The notes under the pieces are model-generated. The model saw only the letters and a program-made list of their open reading frames with translations. It was not told the DNA's origin and did no database searches. A DNA stretch of 64,000 nt from Stieleria sp. JC731 (GTDB taxonomy: Bacteria > Planctomycetota > Planctomycetia > Pirellulales > Pirellulaceae). Shown here piece after piece: positions 56,601 to 64,000 of this stretch. A program made the position numbers and the translations under genes. The first letter of the stretch is position 1. Every line of letters starts with the position of its first letter. The DNA is taken from the NCBI RefSeq assembly GCF_020966635.1, contig NZ_JAJKFQ010000029.1:434001-498000 (forward strand), read 5' to 3'.

Positions 56601-58003
56601 ATGCGGCTAGAGAATTGGTCGACTTCCGTCCCGAAAGCGACGACGTTGTCGAAGACCTATTCGAGCTAATCACTCCTCAAACCGCACCCGATGTTGCAGC
56701 CGGCGTTCTGACTGCCGTTTCACAAAGTCGCGCCGAAGCGGCTTCGGAAATCATCGTCGAAGAGCTCGCCGCGATGACGCCTTCGCTGAAGGCTGTTGCC
56801 ATCCGTGGTTTGCTTTCACGACCGACTTCAACGATGGCATTGCTTGATGCTGTCGAAAGCGGCACGCTGCCCCTGACCGACTTGGCCTTGGATCAGCAAC
56901 AAGCGTTGGCTTCGCACCCCGATCGACGCATCCGTCAACGGGCCGAAAAAGTCCTCGCACAAGGTGGTGCACTGCCAAGTGCCGACCGTCAAAAGGTCCT
57001 TGATGAATATGCTGCCGCCGCCGAACACAAAGGTGACGCCGTCGTCGGCAAACAGCTGTTCGTCAAGAACTGTGCCCAGTGCCACATGCACAGTGGCGAA
57101 GGTAACGCGGTCGGTCCTGACCTGACCGGTATGGCAGTTCACCCGAAAGAGGAATTGCTTATCCACATCTTGGACCCAAGCCGTAGCGTCGAAGGCAACT
57201 TCCGCGCATACAGTGTCTTGACCGTCGACGGTGTGATCATCAGCGGCATGCTGGCTTCGGAATCGAAAACCGCAATCGAGCTATTCGATACCCAAGGCAA
57301 GCCGCAAACCGTGTTGCGTAGCGACATCGAAAAACTGGTCGCATCTCGCAACTCGATCATGCCAGAAGGTTTCGAAAAGACCCTCTCGGTCGAACAGATG
57401 ACCGACTTGTTGGAATTCCTGACAAAGCGTGGCAAGTTCACTCCGTTGGATTTGCACAAAGTCGCGACCGTGGCAAGCGACAAGTCAATGTTCGTCAATC
57501 CGAATGCTCCTGCAGAACGGATGGTCTTCAGTGACTGGTCACCAAAGACTTTCGAAGGCGTCCCATTTGCTTTGATCGATCCTAAGAACCAAACGATCCC
57601 GAACGTGATTGTCTTGCACGGTTCTAGTGGCCCGATCGCTGCAAAGTACCCGAAGAGCGTGACGATGCCCGTTAGCGGTTCGGTGAAGAACATCCATATG
57701 CTCAGCGGTGCTGCCGGATGGGGATTCCCCTACGGACCACGCGAGCGTCCAGCGATGATCGTTCGTTTGCACTACGCCGATGGCGGAAGCGAAGAACATG
57801 TGTTGCTTAATGGCGAACACTTTGCCGACTACATTCGTCGCGTCGACGTACCGAAGTCGAAATTCGCCTTCAGCACCGGTGGCGGACAAATTCGTTACCT
57901 GACGGTCACCCCAAAGCGTTCGGAACCGTTGGCATCGATCGAACTGGCCGAAGGCACACCAGAAATCGCACCGGTTGTGATGGCAATCACGATCGAGCAG
58001 TAA
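53630..58003 (+). CDS. ThuA / PVC-type dehydrogenase / HEAT / heme c fusion protein
   Basis: A 1,457-residue exported protein. The signal peptide is FLFTKVLLLAAMCGLPVTGNA. Residues about 27-235 are a ThuA-like (glutamine-amidotransferase-like) domain (KALFLGDQGHHQPARRFYEL, GGGFVPLHCASFCF). Residues about 290-680 are a planctomycete membrane-bound dehydrogenase beta-propeller (VPEGFHVELFVSEPDL, TWDEAGRLWVCETYDYPN). HEAT-like repeats follow to about 1120, then a cytochrome c-type heme site CAQCH (Cys1148, Cys1151, His1152) with EGNAVGPDLTGM. The end is a beta-rich domain. It probably oxidises a carbohydrate in the periplasm. The ATG 53630 is chosen for the signal peptide. A strong terminator follows. 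Confidence 0.93.
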   Translation: MKRFLFTKVLLLAAMCGLPVTGNADELKALFLGDQGHHQPARRFYELAPAFEARGIHLQYTEDVSELTEENLKQYDALVLYANIDNIDRKYADGLMSYVKDGGGFVPLHCASFCFRNQPDMVALMGAQFQSHQTGVFRTEPADVSHPILKGYGGFESWDETYVHHLHNEANRTVLEYRKTDSGQEPWTWVRTEGEGRVFYTAWGHDGRTWTDPGFQNLVERGLRWAAGDDPAEAGTFMDDRDYEVPAMTKIAGSDADFEFADVGNKIPNYTPSKQWGTQGKPLSKMQLPLSPEKSAKHFVVPEGFHVELFVSEPDLQGKPIFMTWDEAGRLWVCETYDYPNELAPGNKGRDKIRICEDTDGDYKADKFTVFAEGLSIPTSLMFTASGVLVQNGNETLLLTDTDDDDVSDKSEVVITGWELGDTHGGVSNFQYGLDNWIWAMQGYNNSRPVARGKEQGRFRMGFFRMRPDATEVEFIRSTNNNTWGLGISEDGLIFGSTANGNPSIYMPIANRYYESVRGWAPSLTLSSIADTNDFEPITDKVRQVDHHGGYTAGAGHALYTAREYPQQYWNRTAFVCGPTGHLVGTFVLQPDGADYHSTSPFNLIASDDEWSAPIMAEVGPDGNVWVVDWYNYIVQHNPTPQGFETGRGNAYETDLRDKKHGRVYRIVPDDKTYAPAKDLRKASGTELVAALQDPTMLVRKHAQRLLVESGNTESAVIDALIALVNDQSTDEIGLNAAAIHAMWTLQGLGVLDGSHSKANAAVVSALNHPSAGVRRNAIKVLPKNEKNFESVVESKILADIDPIVRLSALLATADWSSNETAGAAVLQSLSDPRNLIDRWIPDAMTSAAAAQADSFLSGLTSLQLSSDERYRAKQLQIISIVADHYVRGDGASSAPAVLAGLADAETEVLQAVVAGMNRGWRNDSSAKLTADIETELESVFTKADTSTRGLMVRLVERWGSERLAKFGDDIADKLLDQVEDESLSTKQRVDAARELVDFRPESDDVVEDLFELITPQTAPDVAAGVLTAVSQSRAEAASEIIVEELAAMTPSLKAVAIRGLLSRPTSTMALLDAVESGTLPLTDLALDQQQALASHPDRRIRQRAEKVLAQGGALPSADRQKVLDEYAAAAEHKGDAVVGKQLFVKNCAQCHMHSGEGNAVGPDLTGMAVHPKEELLIHILDPSRSVEGNFRAYSVLTVDGVIISGMLASESKTAIELFDTQGKPQTVLRSDIEKLVASRNSIMPEGFEKTLSVEQMTDLLEFLTKRGKFTPLDLHKVATVASDKSMFVNPNAPAERMVFSDWSPKTFEGVPFALIDPKNQTIPNVIVLHGSSGPIAAKYPKSVTMPVSGSVKNIHMLSGAAGWGFPYGPRERPAMIVRLHYADGGSEEHVLLNGEHFADYIRRVDVPKSKFAFSTGGGQIRYLTVTPKRSEPLASIELAEGTPEIAPVVMAITIEQ

Positions 58004-58041
58004 CGGACTGCCAGTCAGTTCGAACCATTCGCTAAATCGCC

Positions 58042-58079
58042 AAACGGCTCTCATTGATTTCCAGTGAGAGCCGTTTTTC
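58042..58079 (+). terminator. Rho-independent terminator
   Basis: A perfect 12-bp stem (58042-58053 with 58065-58076), loop 58054-58064, then TTTTT. It ends the ThuA/dehydrogenase transcript. The rest of the gap up to 58352 holds nothing else I can name. Confidence 0.9.
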
Positions 58080-58352
58080 TATTGCGACGGCCAAGATTGG
58101 CGGACCTAGACCATAAGCCTCCCCAGGAAGGGGTCCGTCGCTTTTCCGATGGGCTCCGAATTCCTCGGCCACCCTTTCCGTTTTGCACCAATGTCGTCGC
58201 ATCAGCGTGGACTTCGATGCAATGTAGTGACAAGCTACATTGATGACGTTCCCATCAATGTAAGGTGCTTTTCGGTGCGTGCTTTCAAATCTCAACACGA
58301 TTCCCCTGTTGCTTCGCCGCAGCAACATTCCTGGATGCAACGGGCGAACTTC

Positions 58353-61334
58353 ATGCGCACGACGCCTCAGCCGAAAGTCCTCGTCGCAGCGATCCTTAGT
58401 GCGACAGCATTCGTTTGCGTGATTGGAGGTTGCCAGCCCTCTAAATCGACTCCTGCGAAATCAGCATCAGCCGACTCCGAAACGGATATGGCTAATTCGG
58501 AGTCGGCCGCTACTGTTGATCACTACGCGACGGCAGCAAAATTGCTTGACCAAGGCAAACTTGACGAAGCAACCGTTGCGGCACGCAAAGCACTGCTGGA
58601 GTCACCTGATAGTCCCAAAACGTTGTTGCTTTCGGCTCGCGTTGCCGCAGCGAAAGGAGATCGCAAAGCCGCCGAAGAGTTGGCTGCAGCAATCGGATTC
58701 AACACCGCCCAAGGTCCAGCCGCACTAGAGTTTCGCGTTCAGCTGTTGCAGCAACTTGGAAATGTGAACGAAGCCGCAAACCTAGTCCTACAAGGACTGC
58801 AGCAACGCCCCCGACAAACCAGTTGGCGGCATCTCGCTTGGTCGCTGCTGAACTACACCGGACGCCGTGAAGAAGCGTCGCAGCAAGCGGAAATCCTGTG
58901 TCGCGAAGGCCAGGCGACCGATGGTGAACTGCTTTCACTTGTCAGACGCACCGAAGCGTTCCCATCTGTGATCGGGCCAAACAATTCGGCTGAACAACTA
59001 TTCGCACCGGGACTCGGCCAAGCTCGCTGGCACTTTACCAATCTGCGATATCGAGAGGCCCTGGACGTGCTTGATCCGCAGATGGAGTCGGGGTTTGAAT
59101 CTTCAGCGGCATGCGCAATGTACGGGCGACTGCTTGCCGAAACACAGGCATTCGAACGTTTCCCAGCATGGTACGCCCGATGCAACGAAGACACCAAAGT
59201 CCTGGGTGATTACTGGGCCGCGCTTGGAACTTACTTTTTCGACCAACGGAAATTCGAAGCTTCTGCCAAGGCCCTGCTGGAAGCTCTTTACATCAACCCA
59301 ACCGACCGAATCAGCATGCAGCGGCTTAGCAAAGTCTTCGCCGCTTTGAATCGTCGCGAAGACGAGGAACAATTCCGCTACCGCGCGATTCAGATGGCGG
59401 GGGCCGAACGTGATAGTGAAGCCCTGATGCGAACGCTCCGCGATCAAAGCTCCAGACAGCAGCTGACGCGCAAACTGCTTGAACTGGGAAGGCCTTTCGA
59501 AACACTCGCTTGGACACAATCGTTGCTACCGGCAAATGCGTTTGCCCAACGAAACCAAATCAATGCCCAGCGTTCCGAGCTACTGCAGTCATCTGACGCA
59601 CTTTCGATGGCTTCCGAATCCGCCTTGATTGGCATCAGCCGTGACGAATTCGACATGCAACCCGCGTTGGCGGACCTCGCGAAAGCAGACACCTCGGGAC
59701 GCACAAAACTAGAAAACGCATTGCCAGACACGCCCTTGGCACCGGCAACGCTTAGCGATGTCGCCAATCAGCACGGGATTGATTTTCAATGGTATCCCGA
59801 CAATGAAATCAACATCGCATCGATCCCGATTCATGAATCGGTCGGTGGCGGCATCGCCGTTATCGATTTTGATCTCGATGGCTGGCCGGATGTTTATTTT
59901 GCTCAAGGGGCTGGTGATCCACCGAGCGATCAGTGCGACCGATCAAACGTCCTTCTACACAATGTCGAAGGCGATTTTACGGATGTCAGTCAGCACTCCG
60001 ATACCGAAGACTTTAACTACGGTGCAGGCTTAAGTGCGGGCGATCTGAACCAGGATGGTTTTCCCGACTTGTACCTTGGCAGCTTGGGGCACAACCGCAT
60101 CCTGATCAACAACGGCGACGGAACGTTCCGCGATGCCACCGATGCACTCGGCCAAATTGATGACCGCTTTACATCGTCCTTGGCGATCGCAGACATCAAC
60201 AACGATGGACTGCCAGATCTGTTCGAAGGTGTCTACATCGAGATGGAGGGTGCCTTCAAACTTCCTGACCTAGGGCCCGATGGGCAAGAAATTCAACCGT
60301 CGCCACTGAAGCACTACGCTCAGTCCGATCGTTGGTTTGAAAATTTGGGCGACGGCAATTTCCGTCTTCATGACATCGATCGCTCGATCGCAAAGCCCGG
60401 AACATCCCTGGGAGTCATGGTGACGGACTTTGACGGGGACGGCAAAAACGAAGTGTTCGTTGGCAACGATGTCCGCCCCAATCACTTTCTCGTCCAAGAC
60501 GGCTCCGGTGAGTTGCAGAACGCTGCGGATATCAAAGGCGTTGCCAATGGTTACACGGGAAGTGCGACCGGTTGCATGGGAATCACCCAAGGCGACTTTG
60601 ACCACGACGGACGTATCGACCTACATATCACCAATTTTTCCGAAGAATCAGCCAACCTGTACATGCAGGTCGGCAGCGGTGACTTCGTCGACCTTGCCGT
60701 GCGATACGACATCGACAAAATCAGCCTACCCAATGTCGGGTTCGGTACCAAAGCGATTGATATCGATCGAAACGGTTGGCTCGACCTGTTTGTGACCAAC
60801 GGACACATATTCGATATGCGGCATATCGACGAAGGCTTTCAAATGGCCCCACAATTCATGTACGGTCGCAATGGACGATTTGAACTTGCCGAAGTGGAAG
60901 ACGCGTCCGGCTATTGGGATGGCCTTTACCTCGGCCGATCAATGACAAGCCTGGACTACAACCGCGACGGCTCGGTTGACCTGTTAATTGGGCATCTCGA
61001 ACGCCCCACCGCTTTGTTGGAAAACAAAACACCGACGCAAGGGAACTGGATCCAATTGGAACTCGTCGGCACGACTTCGGAACGCGATGCGATCGGAACT
61101 CGGGTCGTCGTCACCGCCGGCGGGAAACGGTTCACCAGCTGGGTCACTTCTGGTGACGGGTACTTTTGTAGCGATGAACCTATGCTGGACGTCGCGATCG
61201 GCACTGAGGATGCGATTGATTCGGTTGAGATATTTTGGCCCTCGGGGATCAAGCAGACCTATCAATCACCGCAGCCCCGAAAGCGTTATCTTGCGGTCGA
61301 AGGCGGCGAGGCACTTCAGATGCGGTCGCTATAG
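58353..61334 (+). CDS. Lipoprotein with TPR, FG-GAP and UnbV (CRTAC1-like) domains
   Basis: A 993-residue exported protein. The lipobox is IGGC (Cys27). TPR-like helices cover about residues 45-400 (AAKLLDQGKLDEATVAARKALLESPD and others). A FG-GAP propeller follows with calcium-loop sequences DFDLDGWPDVYF, DLNQDGFPDLYL, DFDHDGRIDLHI, and then the ASPIC/UnbV domain (EIFWPSGIKQTYQSPQPRKRY). The ATG at 58353 gives the signal peptide; ATG 58335 is also possible. It is a paralogue of the proteins at 46943 and 61920. Confidence 0.9.
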   Translation: MRTTPQPKVLVAAILSATAFVCVIGGCQPSKSTPAKSASADSETDMANSESAATVDHYATAAKLLDQGKLDEATVAARKALLESPDSPKTLLLSARVAAAKGDRKAAEELAAAIGFNTAQGPAALEFRVQLLQQLGNVNEAANLVLQGLQQRPRQTSWRHLAWSLLNYTGRREEASQQAEILCREGQATDGELLSLVRRTEAFPSVIGPNNSAEQLFAPGLGQARWHFTNLRYREALDVLDPQMESGFESSAACAMYGRLLAETQAFERFPAWYARCNEDTKVLGDYWAALGTYFFDQRKFEASAKALLEALYINPTDRISMQRLSKVFAALNRREDEEQFRYRAIQMAGAERDSEALMRTLRDQSSRQQLTRKLLELGRPFETLAWTQSLLPANAFAQRNQINAQRSELLQSSDALSMASESALIGISRDEFDMQPALADLAKADTSGRTKLENALPDTPLAPATLSDVANQHGIDFQWYPDNEINIASIPIHESVGGGIAVIDFDLDGWPDVYFAQGAGDPPSDQCDRSNVLLHNVEGDFTDVSQHSDTEDFNYGAGLSAGDLNQDGFPDLYLGSLGHNRILINNGDGTFRDATDALGQIDDRFTSSLAIADINNDGLPDLFEGVYIEMEGAFKLPDLGPDGQEIQPSPLKHYAQSDRWFENLGDGNFRLHDIDRSIAKPGTSLGVMVTDFDGDGKNEVFVGNDVRPNHFLVQDGSGELQNAADIKGVANGYTGSATGCMGITQGDFDHDGRIDLHITNFSEESANLYMQVGSGDFVDLAVRYDIDKISLPNVGFGTKAIDIDRNGWLDLFVTNGHIFDMRHIDEGFQMAPQFMYGRNGRFELAEVEDASGYWDGLYLGRSMTSLDYNRDGSVDLLIGHLERPTALLENKTPTQGNWIQLELVGTTSERDAIGTRVVVTAGGKRFTSWVTSGDGYFCSDEPMLDVAIGTEDAIDSVEIFWPSGIKQTYQSPQPRKRYLAVEGGEALQMRSL

Positions 61335-61667
61335 CCCGTCAGCGAGGCAGGGATTTCGCTATTAAACACGTTTTTGAAAAACCAAAGCGGTCTGCGACTC
61401 GTCATAAGGTTCGGTACCGATGGCGACGGCAGTGCGGATGATTCTCCCCTCAGCGCAGTCAGAAACGTCGGTTCACCTCCATACCGTCCATCGGCCCCGA
61501 TAGTCAGAACCTGTTCGCTGGCTATACTTACCGGCGTTCTGGTCGAATTCGTCTTTTCACATTCGACACAAACCAACTGTTGAACAATGCGGCCAAACCA
61601 CTCCCGTTAGGGAAGGCCAAACACCGCGTTGAATTTCTCTTCATCTTCAAAACGATTGAGGTAGGCA
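61335..61667. other. Intergenic region
   Basis: About 330 bases with no supported gene. The leader of the small lipoprotein lies at its end, with GAGG (about 61658) before its ATG. Confidence 0.5.
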
Positions 61668-61853
61668 ATGAAAAAGTTTGCACTCGCATGCATCGCGATC
61701 GCAACCCTGTCCGTCACCAGCATCGGTTGTGGTGGCCGCACTGAAACCGTCACCAAGCCACCAGAGGACGCAGTACCTGCTTCCGAACTGCCCAGCCAAC
61801 AAGGCTACGAAGCAGCAATGCAAAACCAAGGCAGCGGACGTCCAGGCAACTGA
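61668..61853 (+). CDS. Small lipoprotein
   Basis: A 61-residue protein with a lipoprotein signal (MKKFALACIAIATLSVTSIGC, lipobox Cys21) and a short polar, Pro/Gln-rich tail. It lies between two CRTAC1-like genes, convergent with the second. It resembles the lipoprotein at 46591 in size and layout. The function is unknown. Confidence 0.72.
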   Translation: MKKFALACIAIATLSVTSIGCGGRTETVTKPPEDAVPASELPSQQGYEAAMQNQGSGRPGN

Positions 61854-61919
61854 TCTGGCCATCACCGCTTCCAATGATTCGTCAAACAAAGTTCACCTCG
61901 GTTTGACGATCTGCAGCAA

Positions 61920-64000
61920 TTAACGATTTGTGGCCTTTGCGGCGTGCCAGTGCAATACTGCCGCCGCATGGTCACGAACGATTAAATACTCTGCTCCACT
62001 CTGGAGCCGTCCGAACTGCTGCTGCACACCATCGGGCCACGTCACGACGACATTCTCAACCTCAGTCGTTTGCCCGACGCCGGCAACCATCTGCGACTGA
62101 TTGCTACACAAGTAGCCATGCCCAGCCAAACGATGAAGCGTTCGCCGCTGTGTTGCGACGCCGTCACCGGAGTCCAGCGGCACATCAAATCGTACAATTG
62201 CACCCACGGCATCACGTGTTCCTGCTGTATCGACAAGCTGAAATCCAATCTGCCGATTCGAACGATCCGTCTGATTGATTAACAAGGCAACCGGTTCGGT
62301 CGCATGAGTGATTACGCAGTCCGTTAGGCCATCGCGATTCGCATCCAGCGTCATCATCGATCGCCCCACATGCGGTGTTGCAAAGTATTCGCCCAGGGAA
62401 GCGTTGTCGAGCGTTTCCCAACGGTTAGCACTGTGCTGGCGAAAGACTTGAAACATTTGAGCGTACGGCGGCGAACGGCTTCCGAAATCACCGATATGCC
62501 CGTTGGTGACCAAGAGCTCTTCATATCCATCGTTGTCTAGATCAACCGCTTCGGTCCCGAACGCGACAGACTGCAGCGTTGGTGCTACCAGTTGCCCCAT
62601 CGCGCTCGAATCGGCCCAAAGGCCCGGAGACTTCTGTTCGTACAAAATGTTGTATTCACCGGCAAAGCCAGTGACGTAAAAGTCTAAATCGCCATCGTTA
62701 TCAAAATCCCAACTCGCAATGCCCATCGAACCTTGATCAAGGGATTGACCATCAACCGCAAGGCCCGCTGATATACCGACCTCGCTGATCGGTGCGTCGG
62801 TATCGTTGGTCTTTCGATACAAATGGTTGACCGACGCATCATTGGCGACATAGGCCGCTTGATTAGTCCCATCGAGGTGCCCAACCACGATTCCCAATCC
62901 ACGCCCATAGGCCGACGGCGTCAACCATTGCTTGGTGACGTCTTGAAAGGTCCCGTCCGGTTGGCCTTTCAAACATTCATCCGCTGCGGCCCTGAACCGC
63001 AACGGATAACAATTAATCTCGTTGCCCTGACTGTCGTAGCAAGGCTGATCCAACGGCTCCGTCGCATCGCAATAGTTAACGATAAAGAAATCATTGAATC
63101 CGTCTTCATCCAAATCAGCGATCGCACCGCTGCTGCTCCACTGCGTAACGCCAACATCGCCTAACAAATCCGACGCATCGCTAAACGATCCGTCACCGTT
63201 GTTGCGAAACAGCCGGTTCCTTCCCAGATTCAAAACCAACAAATCCGCAAAACCATCGTCGTTGTAGTCACCGACACAAACGCCATGCGAAAAACCTTTG
63301 TCCGAGACCCTGGCCATCGCACCACACGCTGCAAACGAATCACCGAGATTGCGAAACAGTTCAGCGGGTTGGCTATCTTGCTCACCGATCGAACCGCCAG
63401 CTGCGGCCAGACACAAGTCTTGCTTGCCGTCGAGATCAAAGTCGATAACGCCGCCTCCACAGCCCAACGTTTGATGAATTGGGACGCGTGGGCCTTCGAC
63501 CCCGTCACCAACTTCACCGTAAAACCGCAGCCCCCATCGTTCGGCTTGGTTTTCCATGCTTGGCGATTTCGCGAGACGACCAAAGTCTTTGGCTTTCGTT
63601 TCATCAATACCTTCGGCACGAAACTTCACCGCCGGAAACACAGCGACATCAAAACTCAACTCGGGATGTCCGTCTCGACTTAGCCAAGGAGTCGTATTGG
63701 AAAGCTTGGCGACGACCTGGCTGCGCACCTCCTGTAATCGAGTCGACAATTCGGCTGTCAGTGTCGTCGCGACGGCGAGCCAAGCTTCCGCTTCCCAGTA
63801 GCGTCCCAGATCGGCCAGCCCTTCGGCGACAGCAACGGCTTTGGCTTGACTCTGCTGATTACCATCGGCAAAGGTTGCGAATCGCTGCCGAAGCTCCAAC
63901 AGAGCCTCGCGACGCTTGGCAATTCCCTCGGCAATTCCCGCAAGATTAATCTGCTGGCTGAGGTCGCCTAAGTCGCTCTGTCGCAGTGTTGCGATTACGT
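61920..64000 (-). CDS. CRTAC1-like protein (FG-GAP and UnbV), truncated by the window edge
   Basis: The 3' part (about 693 codons) of a third CRTAC1-like gene. The frame stays open to base 64000 with no stop, so the start and the signal lie outside the window. The visible part has helical, TPR-like sequence (VAVAEGLADLGRYWEAEAWLAVA), FG-GAP calcium loops (DFDLDGKQDLCL, DYNDDGFADLLV, DLDEDGFNDFFI, DFDNDGDLDFYV) and the ASPIC/UnbV end (VTWPDGVQQQFGRL). It is a paralogue of the proteins at 46943 and 58353. Confidence 0.9.
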   Translation of the reverse strand, partial: VIATLRQSDLGDLSQQINLAGIAEGIAKRREALLELRQRFATFADGNQQSQAKAVAVAEGLADLGRYWEAEAWLAVATTLTAELSTRLQEVRSQVVAKLSNTTPWLSRDGHPELSFDVAVFPAVKFRAEGIDETKAKDFGRLAKSPSMENQAERWGLRFYGEVGDGVEGPRVPIHQTLGCGGGVIDFDLDGKQDLCLAAAGGSIGEQDSQPAELFRNLGDSFAACGAMARVSDKGFSHGVCVGDYNDDGFADLLVLNLGRNRLFRNNGDGSFSDASDLLGDVGVTQWSSSGAIADLDEDGFNDFFIVNYCDATEPLDQPCYDSQGNEINCYPLRFRAAADECLKGQPDGTFQDVTKQWLTPSAYGRGLGIVVGHLDGTNQAAYVANDASVNHLYRKTNDTDAPISEVGISAGLAVDGQSLDQGSMGIASWDFDNDGDLDFYVTGFAGEYNILYEQKSPGLWADSSAMGQLVAPTLQSVAFGTEAVDLDNDGYEELLVTNGHIGDFGSRSPPYAQMFQVFRQHSANRWETLDNASLGEYFATPHVGRSMMTLDANRDGLTDCVITHATEPVALLINQTDRSNRQIGFQLVDTAGTRDAVGAIVRFDVPLDSGDGVATQRRTLHRLAGHGYLCSNQSQMVAGVGQTTEVENVVVTWPDGVQQQFGRLQSGAEYLIVRDHAAAVLHWHAAKATNR

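Overview
The window looks like chromosomal DNA of a planctomycete close to Rhodopirellula (family Pirellulaceae). The call rests on gene content: a DUF1501 protein beside a DUF1549/DUF1553 protein, a DUF1559 pseudopilin, three large FG-GAP/UnbV (CRTAC1-like) proteins, a 1,457-residue ThuA/PVC-dehydrogenase/heme protein, two ECF sigma factors and NPYxxP-type motifs. No insertion sequence, prophage, CRISPR array or integrase was seen. The last gene runs off the right edge.

Layout. 0.5-5.8 kb: a small Tyr/Pro/Val-rich secreted protein, a dihydroorotase-like enzyme, a lipoprotein thioredoxin, tRNA-Ser(GGA), rho and a long empty gap. 5.8-16.4 kb: a thioredoxin-fold secreted protein, a tandem array of a palindromic dispersed repeat, small membrane and repeat proteins, an MBL-fold hydrolase, and a three-gene minus-strand group in which an MJ0619/Tes-like radical SAM enzyme overlaps an Lgt-like membrane protein by ATGA. 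16.5-21.5 kb: core genes (PncC/CinA-C, rplA-rplJ-rplL with a strong terminator, a metallophosphoesterase, metK). 22-25.6 kb: a VWA protein and several secreted proteins.

25.6-27.9 kb holds the most interesting locus. A 204-residue protein with a twin-arginine signal carries seven copies of TTxxxxEE. This is the core motif of plesiocin-type graspetides (omega-ester peptides). The next gene is a graspetide-type ATP-grasp ligase, followed by an ECF sigma factor. I read this as a multi-core graspetide pathway whose precursor would be cyclised in the cytoplasm and exported by Tat.

28-34 kb: a minus-strand operon of DUF1549/DUF1553, DUF1501, an ECF sigma factor and a membrane protein with a CxxCH motif and a duplicated cytoplasmic motif, probably the sigma factor's regulator. 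35-45 kb: a C39-like membrane peptidase, RNase III, a thioesterase, a second copy of the palindromic repeat, an NHL-type propeller, an ACT protein, CsrA and FliW, a zinc-ribbon/TerB-like protein, a methyltransferase with a lipoprotein signal, and RlmA. 45-64 kb: a DUF1559 pseudopilin, two small lipoproteins and three CRTAC1-like proteins, around a XylR-type regulator, a Gfo/Idh oxidoreductase and the ThuA/PVC-dehydrogenase protein, which together look like a carbohydrate-use module.

All calls come from reading the sequence. Family assignments are by motif recognition, and no database search was run.
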